From: Malassezia japonica
Lineage: Eukaryota; Basidiomycota; Malasseziomycetes; Malasseziales; Malasseziaceae
Assembly: GCF_029542785.1 (NCBI RefSeq)
Contig: NC_083370.1
Span: 1,426,001-1,490,000 of the forward strand
Direction of reading: 5' to 3'
Length of the DNA: 64,000 bases
The notes beneath the pieces are model-generated. The model worked only from the letters and a program-made list of their open reading frames with translations. It was not told where the DNA came from and did not search any database. Of the stretch, positions 57,248 to 64,000 are shown one piece after another; the first letter of the stretch is position 1; each line of letters begins with the position of its first letter. Made by a program: the position numbers and the translations under genes.

Positions 57248-58045
57248 ATGTCGCAGCCGCAGTCGACGACGTTCACCACGAAGGAGGGCAACGTTCCTCT
57301 TCTCCGCCTGGACCTTGACCCGAACACGCGCATCTTTGTGCTGTACCTGCTTGGCGAGCAGACGCCCGACAACCGTCTGACGCACGAGCTGATTCGCGAG
57401 GGTTTCGTGCCGGCCCTGCAGCACGTCAAGAAGCAGTGGGCCGAGTGGGTGGATAATGACGATGTCCGCGAGGGTGCAGCGCTTATCACCACTTCGTTGA
57501 CGTCGAACAAGATCTTCTCGAACGGTCTGGACCTGATGAATGCCATCGCCGATCCCAAGTTCTTCGACGAGTACCTGAACGTGCTGTTCAAGGAGTACCT
57601 TACGCTCCCGATCCCCACAGTCGCCTCGGTCGGTGGCCATGCGTTCGCTGGTGGGTTTACGCTCGCGTGCGTGCACGACTACCGCGTGCAGAACGGCCAG
57701 AAGGGCTACATGTGCATGAACGAGATCGAATTTGGCGCGCCGGTTCCCAACGGTATGATGGCCGCGGTCAAGACCGTGACGCAGAACCCCACGGTTATCC
57801 GCAAGATCGTGCTCGAGGGCCACCGCTTCTCGGCGAAGGACGCGCACGCGCACGGCATCGTCGACGTGATCGCCAACGGCCCCGGCTACGAGGGCTCGGA
57901 GGGCACGCTCAAGAAGTCGATCGAGCTCGCGACGGCGCTGCGCTCGCGCTCGGCAAAGAACGCCTGGCTCGTCAACCGTGAGCTGCTGTACAAGGAACAG
58001 CTCGAGACGATGAACCGCCCTGACAAGTTCAACATGCCGTCGTAG
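57248..58045 (+). CDS. enoyl-CoA isomerase/hydratase-like (crotonase fold), tandem copy 1
   Basis: A 265-residue crotonase-superfamily protein. Oxyanion-hole segments are NKIFSNGLDLMNA and GGHAFAGGFTLACVHDYRVQ, and the catalytic acid region is MNEIEFGAPVPNGMM, the pattern of delta3-delta2-enoyl-CoA isomerases needed for beta-oxidation of unsaturated fatty acids. No presequence is present, and the C-terminus (MPS) is not a PTS1, so cytosolic location or piggy-back import is likely. It is the first of three same-strand copies. Its 3' part shares a 119-bp identical tract with copy 2. Confidence 0.85.
   Translation: MSQPQSTTFTTKEGNVPLLRLDLDPNTRIFVLYLLGEQTPDNRLTHELIREGFVPALQHVKKQWAEWVDNDDVREGAALITTSLTSNKIFSNGLDLMNAIADPKFFDEYLNVLFKEYLTLPIPTVASVGGHAFAGGFTLACVHDYRVQNGQKGYMCMNEIEFGAPVPNGMMAAVKTVTQNPTVIRKIVLEGHRFSAKDAHAHGIVDVIANGPGYEGSEGTLKKSIELATALRSRSAKNAWLVNRELLYKEQLETMNRPDKFNMPS
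57878..57996 (+). repeat. 119-bp tract identical to isomerase copy 2 (58868-58986)
   Basis: Base-by-base identity by reading, against clear divergence in the preceding 600 bp and after the tract. Confidence 0.85.
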
Positions 58046-58176
58046 ATTTCTAGAAAGATGCCCTCGACCGCGATGCCGCGAGGCGCGTCAAATGCGTAAT
58101 GCGATCGTTCTGCGACGCGCCATTGCACCCGACGGCGCTGCAGCGCCGCTCCGAGAGCACAGGCCCATGCGCGACT

Positions 58177-58182
58177 CACGTG
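58177..58182. promoter_or_regulatory. CACGTG upstream of isomerase copy 2
   Basis: 56 bp before the ATG at 58238, at a position matching that of the sites upstream of copy 1. Confidence 0.45.
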
Positions 58183-58237
58183 GACAGGCAACCGATCGGC
58201 TTAGCGTTGCGGGGAAGTGGGGGATCCACTATTTATC

Positions 58238-59035
58238 ATGTCGCAGCTGCAGTCGACGACATTTCGCGCGAGCGGGGAGGGGATACCGCTGGTGCGACTC
58301 GACTTGGACCCCAGCACACACATCTATGTGCTCTACTTGCTGGGCGAACAGACGCCGGACAACCGCCTTACGCACGAGCTCATTCGCGAAGGAATTTTGC
58401 CGGCCGTGCGCCAGATCAAGAAGCAGTGGGCCGAGTGGGTGCAGAAGGACGAGGTAGGCGAGGGCGCGGCGCTTGTTACCACTGCACTGACGACCAACAG
58501 GATCTTTTCCAACGGGCTCGACCTGGCGAACGCGGTCGCGGACCCCAAATTCTTTGACGAGGTTCTGAATGTGCTCTTTAAGGAGCTGCTCACGCTCCCT
58601 ATTCCCACGGTCGCCTCGATCGGTGGGCACGCATTTGCGGCTGGGTTCTCGCTCGCGTGTGCGCACGACTACCGCGTGCAGAACGGCAAGCGAGGCTACA
58701 TATGCATGAACGAGATCGAGTTTGGCGCGCCTGTCGTCAACGGCATGATGGCCACGGTCAAGACCGTGACATCGGACCCCAGAGTTTACCGCAAGATTAT
58801 CCTCGAGGGGCACCGCTTTGGGGCGAAGGATGCATTCACATACGGCATCGTGGACGTGATCGCCGATGGCCCCGGCTACGAGGGCTCGGAGGGCACGCTC
58901 AAGAAGTCGATCGAGCTCGCGACGGCGCTGCGCTCGCGCTCGGCAAAGAACGCCTGGCTCGTCAACCGTGAGCTGCTGTACAAGGAGCAGCTCGAGACGC
59001 TGAATCGCCCCGACAAGGTCAACGTGCCGTCGTAG
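58238..59035 (+). CDS. enoyl-CoA isomerase/hydratase-like, tandem copy 2
   Basis: A 265-residue paralogue of copy 1 with identical length and ends (MSQLQSTTF to NVPS). The oxyanion segments are NRIFSNGLDLANA and GGHAFAAGFSLACAHDYRVQ, and the catalytic region MNEIEFGAPVVNGMM has Pro replaced by Val, which may affect acyl binding. No targeting presequence. The 3' 119-bp tract (58868-58986) is identical to copy 1. The intergenic region before it contains a CACGTG. Confidence 0.85.
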   Translation: MSQLQSTTFRASGEGIPLVRLDLDPSTHIYVLYLLGEQTPDNRLTHELIREGILPAVRQIKKQWAEWVQKDEVGEGAALVTTALTTNRIFSNGLDLANAVADPKFFDEVLNVLFKELLTLPIPTVASIGGHAFAAGFSLACAHDYRVQNGKRGYICMNEIEFGAPVVNGMMATVKTVTSDPRVYRKIILEGHRFGAKDAFTYGIVDVIADGPGYEGSEGTLKKSIELATALRSRSAKNAWLVNRELLYKEQLETLNRPDKVNVPS

Positions 59036-59239
59036 ATTAAGTCCATGTTCGTGGTTTGCTGGAATGTTATAAAGAAGAACTAGCGAATCGCTACTTTGGA
59101 CCGGTCCTGTGTGGCTATTGCATGGCTCTCCGTACGCATGTACGCCGACGCACTGTCGATCGCGCTCTGCACAATGCACGGCCCATCCAGATTTAAGACT
59201 CCACACTCGGCATCAACGTGTTTTCCAGCAGAGACCACC

Positions 59240-60187
59240 ATGCTCTGCCTTGCGCGTCTTGCCGCCCCCGGGCTTGTGCGCCCGTCACTTGCATCGCGGA
59301 GCCTTGCGCGCCGTGCCCCTACGCCATGCGCGAGTACATTTTCGCGTCCGTCGGCGCTGCGGTGGGCCATGCAGACTCCCGCCTACTCGACGGTAGCCGA
59401 GCCGCAGTCGACGACGTTCCGCACGGCCAAAGACGACGTCCCCCTTGTGCGTCTTGAGCTGGACCCCAGCACGCGCATATTTGTGCTGTACCTGCTTGGC
59501 GAGCAGACTCCCGACAACCGACTGACGCATGAAATGATCCTCGAGGGCATCCTTCCTGCGCTGGAGCACGTCAAAGCGCAGTGGGCCGACTGGGTCGCAA
59601 ACAAAGACGTTGGCCCTGGCGCGGCGCTCGTAACCTCTGCGCTGACGACGAACAAGATCTTTTCAAACGGCCTCGATCTCCAGCGTGCGATCGCGGATCC
59701 CAAGTTCTTTGACCAAGTCCTGAACGGCCTCTTCCGTGCGTACCTCACTCTCCCGATTCCCAGCGTCGCGTCGGTCGGCGGCCATGCGTTCGCGGCCGGC
59801 TTTACGCTTGCGTGCGCGCACGATTACCGGGTGCAGAACGGCCACCGGGGCTATGTGTGCCTGAACGAGATCGAGTTCGGCGCGCCGGTCCCCACGGGCA
59901 TGACGGCGATGCTGCGTACGGTGACGTCTGCGCCCACGACGCTGCGCAAGATCATCCTCGAGGGCCACCGCTTTAACGCACAGGATGCTTTCGAGCACAA
60001 ACTCGTCGATGTGATCGCCCAAGGCCCCGACTACGAGGGCCCTGCCGGCACGCTGAAGAAGTCGATCGAGCTTGCGATGGACCTGCGCTCGCGCTCTGTG
60101 GCCAAAGCCTACGGCGTGAACCGCGAGCGGATCTACCGCGAGCAGCTCGAGGAGCTCGCCCGTCCCGACAAACTAGAGGTTGTGTAG
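59240..60187 (+). CDS. enoyl-CoA isomerase/hydratase-like, tandem copy 3, predicted mitochondrial
   Basis: A 315-residue paralogue with an N-terminal extension of about 50 residues (MLCLARLAAPGLVRPSLASR, SLARRAPTPCASTFSRPSAL). It is rich in Arg, Ala and Ser and free of acids, a typical matrix presequence absent from copies 1 and 2. The core has NKIFSNGLDLQRA, GGHAFAAGFTLACAHDYRVQ and LNEIEFGAPVPTGMT. It is the most diverged of the three in its C-terminal third and ends LEVV. The trio suggests parallel cytosolic/peroxisomal and mitochondrial activities. The stop codon is only 2 bp from that of the convergent gene. Confidence 0.85.
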   Translation: MLCLARLAAPGLVRPSLASRSLARRAPTPCASTFSRPSALRWAMQTPAYSTVAEPQSTTFRTAKDDVPLVRLELDPSTRIFVLYLLGEQTPDNRLTHEMILEGILPALEHVKAQWADWVANKDVGPGAALVTSALTTNKIFSNGLDLQRAIADPKFFDQVLNGLFRAYLTLPIPSVASVGGHAFAAGFTLACAHDYRVQNGHRGYVCLNEIEFGAPVPTGMTAMLRTVTSAPTTLRKIILEGHRFNAQDAFEHKLVDVIAQGPDYEGPAGTLKKSIELAMDLRSRSVAKAYGVNRERIYREQLEELARPDKLEVV

Positions 60188-60189
60188 TG

Positions 60190-61155
60190 CTATGTCTTAC
60201 TTTCCAAGTCCGCGTCGGACTGGGCCACGGATACGTCGCCCGGCGCCTCGGAGCTGTCGTCCTCCTCTGCTTCGTCCGGTGCTGCAACGTCGCCCTCGCT
60301 GAGCCACACCGGCGCGCGCCACGGGCGGCCGCCGATGCTCATAATCTCGCGCTGGCTATGCCGCCAATGCCGCGGCTTGAGATCCGAGCGCTGCAGCGGC
60401 GTAATGGTAGGAATGACATTCGGCACGCGCGGCAGCGGCAGCAGCGCCGGCGCGTCTTTGAGGCTGGGAATACTGGGATATTTGAACACGGCGTCCGGCG
60501 AGTTGGGCGAGACTTTGATCGTTGCGCTGAGCAGCGGGCCGCTCTCCACCTTGGCGGCGCTCGATGCGCTCTTTGACTTGCGCGACGGCCCGTTCGAACC
60601 GCTAAAGCTCGACGGTGTCGACGCCTGCACCGCGAGCTTGGAGGGGTCATGTGTGACGTCCGCCGTGCTGCGGTTCATATCTGGCAGGCGATACACAGGC
60701 TTCTGGCCTTTCGACAGGCCCTTGCGCCAGCCGCGGCCGGGACCCGGCGCGCCTCGCGTCTTGAGACTCTTGCGCCGCTTGGCAGACGGCAGCGCATCGA
60801 GCTCCTCGAGCGTAAGCGACGCGGCGACGGCCGAAATCGAGTTCGGCGCATGCGTGCTGCTGCTCCGCCGCTGCTTGGCAGATTTCTTGGATGCCTTGCC
60901 ATCTGGCGCAGGCGACGAATCAGCCGGGGTGCTCTCCGGTGTGCCTTCCGCGCTCGACGGCGGCGCGCCGCTCGTCGGCTGGCTCGGCAGCGGCATCGGC
61001 GCTGGGCTGGACTCTGGCTCGACGACCAACGGCGTCTCGGGCACACTCAGCTCCTCAACAGGCGATCCCGCAGTGTCGGACCCGTCCGGCGAGCCCGCAC
61101 CGCCTTTCGGCGTGCCATTGTTCGGCACACGCAACTTGACCTTGAACGAGGACAT
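60190..61155 (-). CDS. INO80 complex subunit Ies4-like protein
   Basis: A 321-residue protein starting MSSFKVKLRVPNN. The start motif (FKVKLRVP), the KRRKSLKTRGAPGPGRGWRK basic block followed by GLSKGQKP, and a C-terminal PRHWRHSQREIMSIGGRPWR segment agree with the fungal Ies4 family of the INO80 chromatin remodeller as I recall it. The rest is low-complexity Ser/Pro. The start codon lies 15 bp downstream of the stop codon of the PPR-like gene on the same strand, so its promoter must lie within that gene. Assignment is by short motifs and remains tentative. Confidence 0.55.
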   Translation of the reverse strand: MSSFKVKLRVPNNGTPKGGAGSPDGSDTAGSPVEELSVPETPLVVEPESSPAPMPLPSQPTSGAPPSSAEGTPESTPADSSPAPDGKASKKSAKQRRSSSTHAPNSISAVAASLTLEELDALPSAKRRKSLKTRGAPGPGRGWRKGLSKGQKPVYRLPDMNRSTADVTHDPSKLAVQASTPSSFSGSNGPSRKSKSASSAAKVESGPLLSATIKVSPNSPDAVFKYPSIPSLKDAPALLPLPRVPNVIPTITPLQRSDLKPRHWRHSQREIMSIGGRPWRAPVWLSEGDVAAPDEAEEDDSSEAPGDVSVAQSDADLESKT

Positions 61156-61170
61156 GGCGGACGCCAACGG

Positions 61171-63108
61171 CTATGGACGATGTGGAGGTAAAGCCCGCGG
61201 CGCCGGCGCTGCGCGCTGGACGCGGCGGCGCCCTTGCCGGGCGAGGAACTGCGCGCTGCGTGCGCTGCGGTGGTCCAAGCGACGTGCAAACGCCGCCGCG
61301 AGCTCTACAAGAAGTGCCGAGTTGGACGAGTGCACGGGGCCCGTGTCCGTGCGGGTATGACGGCGCCCTTCGGGGAGGACGAGCTGTGCAATGTGCCACA
61401 GCTGGCGCGAATCCAAGCTCTCGTCCCACTGTGCGGCGGCGCGTACGAGGAGCAGGAGCGTCGTGCGATCGGGGTGCGCCGCACAGGAGCCGGCGTACTG
61501 CACAATCGCATTCGCAAACAAGAGGAGCGACGCGCTCTCGGGGCCGGTCGACGGCAGGCGGTGCGCCTCGCCGCACGGCGTACGTAGCAGGCCCGTGTAG
61601 AGCAGCGAGAGGATCTGTGCGCGCTCGTTCTGTGGAACGCGAGCTTCCACAAGCGTCGCGACGAGCGCATTGAGCCACGCCGTGGCGTTCGGCGGCGTGC
61701 CGTGCCGCCGGCGGTGGCGGCGTGCGTGGCGCACCGCGAGGCTCCAGCGGCCTTGGCGCAGGAGCGCACGCATCGCACACAGGCCCGCATCGGCAAGCGA
61801 CGCCTCGTCGACCGGTGCACGGCGGAGCGCGCGCAGATCCTGCAGCGCATGCGCGCCGCGCCCGTGATTCGCATGCGACACAAGCCGTGCGACGTACGCG
61901 GCAGCACCCGGCGGCATAAGGTGCGGCACGGTGCACAGGTCATGCCACAGCACCGCGCTCGGCGTAGCCTCTTTCTGCACGAGGGCCCCCGTAGCGTCGA
62001 GCCACGCATCGCCAAAGTGAGCGAGCAGCGGGGCGTACATGCCGCGCGTCCGCCACGCCAGCGGCAGCGTCTGGACGTAGGCAAACGCCTCGTCCAGTGC
62101 GCCGTTGCGGCACAGGCGCCGTGCGACGTCTGCGAGCAGGCGCACGTCCATGTCTGGCACGGCCGTGTGCGCCACGAGCGCGGCCCACTGCAGGAGCGTG
62201 GCGTGCATACGCAGTCCAGCGAGCTGCGTGAGCATCGCCGCAAATGTGTGCGCGCGCATGTCGGGCGGCGGCCGCCGGCAGATCGCGTCGCACGCCTCTT
62301 GCAGCGCGGCACGCACCGACTGCTGTGGGTCGACGCCTAGCGGCGGCGCGCGGCGTACGCGTGCCGTGCGCCGCAACAGCATGCCGAGCATATGCTTGGG
62401 CTGCGCCGGACGCAAGCGAGCGTCGTGGAGAATGCACGCTGCTCCGTGCAAGCGGCTTGCCTCGAGTTCTGCATGGAATAGGCGATAGAGTGCCGCGCGC
62501 TGGAGGCGCCGGAGCTCGGGTGCGGCGTCGGTGGGCACCATGTGCAGGGTATCGTCAAACGCGGCGTTCGGATAGTACGTCGCGCTGATGCGTGCGAGGG
62601 GGAGGCGGCGCTGGGCGACGAGGTACATGAGGAGGACACACTGCAGCTCCTCTTTTCGCACATCGCCCCCTTGCTCCGCCAGGCGTGCGCTCGCCGGCGC
62701 CGCGCGCGCCACGGCCGTCGGCAGCGCGCGCTCCGCCGCGAGCTCCGCAGCAGCGGCGTGAACAAACTGCCCGCGCTCTTTTTCGGTAAGTGTGCTCGAC
62801 CAGAGTCCCCGGGAAGACTCTGCTGTCCTTGTCTCTGTGCTGCGCTCCATGTCGCGCGCATAGGCGCTCGCGAGCGGCACGCGTGGAGGATTTGCGCGCA
62901 CCGGATCGGCTGTTCGGGGCGTATACGCTCGTGCGGCGCGCGGAAAACGCGCAGGTCTATGTACATCCACACCCTGCACCCATCTCTGCGCCATACGCCG
63001 CACAAACGCCCCCGCGTGCCACGGATCATGGACGATCCATGGCCCCGACGCGCGCATCGGCAAGGTCGCGACCGTCTGTGCGCCGCCACGTGGGAGACGA
63101 AAATGCAT
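61171..63108 (-). CDS. helical-repeat protein, PPR-like, possibly mitochondrial
   Basis: A 645-residue protein of Ala/Arg/Leu-rich helices. Blocks such as VPDMDVRLLADVARRLCRNG followed by ALDEAFAYVQTLPLAW resemble pentatricopeptide (PPR) helix pairs, though the repeats are degenerate. The N-terminus (MHFRLPRGGAQTVATLPMRA) is basic and could be a presequence. Very high GC. PPR proteins in fungal mitochondria stabilise or translate organellar mRNAs. The exact start is uncertain: the ATG at 63108 is directly adjacent to a CACGTG (63109-63114), so a downstream in-frame Met may be the true start. Confidence 0.55.
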   Translation of the reverse strand: MHFRLPRGGAQTVATLPMRASGPWIVHDPWHAGAFVRRMAQRWVQGVDVHRPARFPRAARAYTPRTADPVRANPPRVPLASAYARDMERSTETRTAESSRGLWSSTLTEKERGQFVHAAAAELAAERALPTAVARAAPASARLAEQGGDVRKEELQCVLLMYLVAQRRLPLARISATYYPNAAFDDTLHMVPTDAAPELRRLQRAALYRLFHAELEASRLHGAACILHDARLRPAQPKHMLGMLLRRTARVRRAPPLGVDPQQSVRAALQEACDAICRRPPPDMRAHTFAAMLTQLAGLRMHATLLQWAALVAHTAVPDMDVRLLADVARRLCRNGALDEAFAYVQTLPLAWRTRGMYAPLLAHFGDAWLDATGALVQKEATPSAVLWHDLCTVPHLMPPGAAAYVARLVSHANHGRGAHALQDLRALRRAPVDEASLADAGLCAMRALLRQGRWSLAVRHARRHRRRHGTPPNATAWLNALVATLVEARVPQNERAQILSLLYTGLLRTPCGEAHRLPSTGPESASLLLFANAIVQYAGSCAAHPDRTTLLLLVRAAAQWDESLDSRQLWHIAQLVLPEGRRHTRTDTGPVHSSNSALLVELAAAFARRLDHRSARSAQFLARQGRRRVQRAAPAPRALPPHRP

Positions 63109-63114
63109 CACGTG
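63109..63114. promoter_or_regulatory. CACGTG adjacent to the PPR-like gene start, in the divergent gap with RPP0
   Basis: Abuts the ATG at 63108 and lies 143 bp upstream of RPP0. A second copy at 63087-63092 falls inside the first codons of the PPR-like model. Confidence 0.45.
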
Positions 63115-63256
63115 ACGAATACAGTTTGCGTTTCTTCGTGCGCCGCCGCGCTGACGGCCCTCACCGTCTACCATCCCTTTAAATTTCCTTTCAACCCGCG
63201 AAGCGAGGTGTTAGGAAGGGCAAGACAGCAACTGAACAACTTAACAACTAACAGAA

Positions 63257-64000
63257 ATGGGTGTTACTCGCGCTTCTAAGGAGGCTTGGTTCTCCAAGCT
63301 CACCGAGCTCCTCGACACGTACTCGTCGCTCTTCGTGGTGAACGTGGACAACGTCAGCTCGCAGCAGATGCACCAGATCCGTTCGTCGCTCCGTGGCGAG
63401 GGTGTTGTGCTCATGGGCAAGAACACCATGGTCCGCCGTGCTCTGCGCATGATCATCAACGAGCGCCCCGACCTCGAGAAGCTGATGCCCTTTGTCCGCG
63501 GCAACATCGGTTTCGTGTTCACCTCGGGTGACCTCAAGGACGTCCGCACCAAGATTCTCGAGAACCGTGTGGCCGCTCCTGCCCGTGCCGGTGCTTTCGC
63601 CCCGTCGGACATCTATGTCTCGGCTGGCAACACTGGTATGGAGCCCGGTAAGACCTCGTTCTTCCAGGCCCTCGGTGTGCCCACCAAGATTGCCCGTGGT
63701 ACCATTGAGATTGTCTCGGACGTCAAGGTCGTCGAGGCTGGCAACCGTGTCGGTCAGTCGGAGGCTACCCTGCTTAACCTGCTCAACATCTCGCCGTTCA
63801 CCTTCGGTATGGTTGTTGTGCAGATCTTCGACAAGGGCAACGTCTTTGACTCGAGCGTGCTCGACGTGAGCGAGGACGACCTCATCGCCCGCTTCGCTCT
63901 CGGTATCAAGCAGGTGGCTTGCGTTTCGCTCGCCATCAACTTCCCGACCATCGCCTCGGTCATGCACACCCTTGTCAACTCGTACAAGAACCTGCTTGCC
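63257..64000 (+). CDS. RPP0: 60S acidic ribosomal protein P0 (uL10), 3' end outside window
   Basis: The first 248 residues are present and the frame is open to the window edge. It starts [20 protein letters not shown] and contains [49 protein letters not shown] and [20 protein letters not shown], the uL10 signature. P0 anchors the P1/P2 stalk at the GTPase-associated centre of the 60S subunit. Codon use is strongly biased, with C-ending codons dominant, as expected of a highly expressed gene. The conserved acidic C-terminal peptide lies beyond 64000. Confidence 0.96.
   Translation, partial: MGVTRASKEAWFSKLTELLDTYSSLFVVNVDNVSSQQMHQIRSSLRGEGVVLMGKNTMVRRALRMIINERPDLEKLMPFVRGNIGFVFTSGDLKDVRTKILENRVAAPARAGAFAPSDIYVSAGNTGMEPGKTSFFQALGVPTKIARGTIEIVSDVKVVEAGNRVGQSEATLLNLLNISPFTFGMVVVQIFDKGNVFDSSVLDVSEDDLIARFALGIKQVACVSLAINFPTIASVMHTLVNSYKNLLA

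Overview
The window is a gene-dense nuclear segment of a basidiomycetous yeast. The gene set is fungal (Kre6-type beta-1,6-glucan protein, Zuo1, Kcs1, alternative NADH dehydrogenase, Qcr9, CHORD/CS protein). GC-rich coding sequence, very short intergenic gaps and a strikingly uniform class of very short introns suggest a Malassezia-like compact genome. The genus is my inference; nothing in the window proves it.

Layout. 1-823: 3' part of a Cdc20/Cdh1-type WD40 protein. 850-4692: sugar-porter MFS transporter, mitochondrial ferredoxin Yah1 and a DEAD-box helicase. 4885-7620: Kre6/Skn1-type GH16 membrane protein. 7677-14403: an RNA/translation block (Gis2-type zinc-knuckle protein, Sec65/SRP19, ProRS, SerRS, Zuo1). 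14414-16852: DEDDy exonuclease and a GH8 glycosidase. 17172-20896: ribosomal proteins eS17, uS8 (with an intronic H/ACA snoRNA) and eL14, plus a THOC7-like protein. 21239-28689: Kcs1, a divergent protein kinase and a protein with an H15 winged helix. 29341-34738: alpha/beta hydrolase, MPP-alpha and a PHD protein. 34966-44745: long coiled-coil protein, Qcr9, UBX protein, synaptojanin-like phosphatase and Ca-binding external NADH dehydrogenase. 44758-51331: five tandem medium-chain reductases on the minus strand. 51805-57108: two uncharacterised genes, a tiny HSBP1-like gene, a CHORD/CS protein, another uncharacterised gene and Swd2. 57248-60187: three tandem enoyl-CoA isomerase-like genes. 60190-63108: Ies4-like and PPR-like proteins. 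63257-64000: ribosomal P0, cut by the window edge.

The most distinctive signal is splicing. I could place 34 coding introns from frame and family continuity. Fifteen are exactly 22 nt and share one rigid layout: GTANGT-like donor, 7 nt, CTNAY branch motif, NCAG. Eight more are 23-31 nt. Long introns (195-278 nt) occur only in ribosomal-protein genes. Because 22 is not a multiple of 3, naive translation breaks these genes into false partial frames; all models here are spliced.

Other themes: paralogue arrays with exact sequence-sharing tracts (336 bp between two reductases, 119 bp between two isomerases); promoter motifs shared across the reductase array; recurrent CACGTG in divergent promoters; and extreme packing, with stop-to-stop gaps down to 2 bp and a 24 bp gap between divergent start codons.
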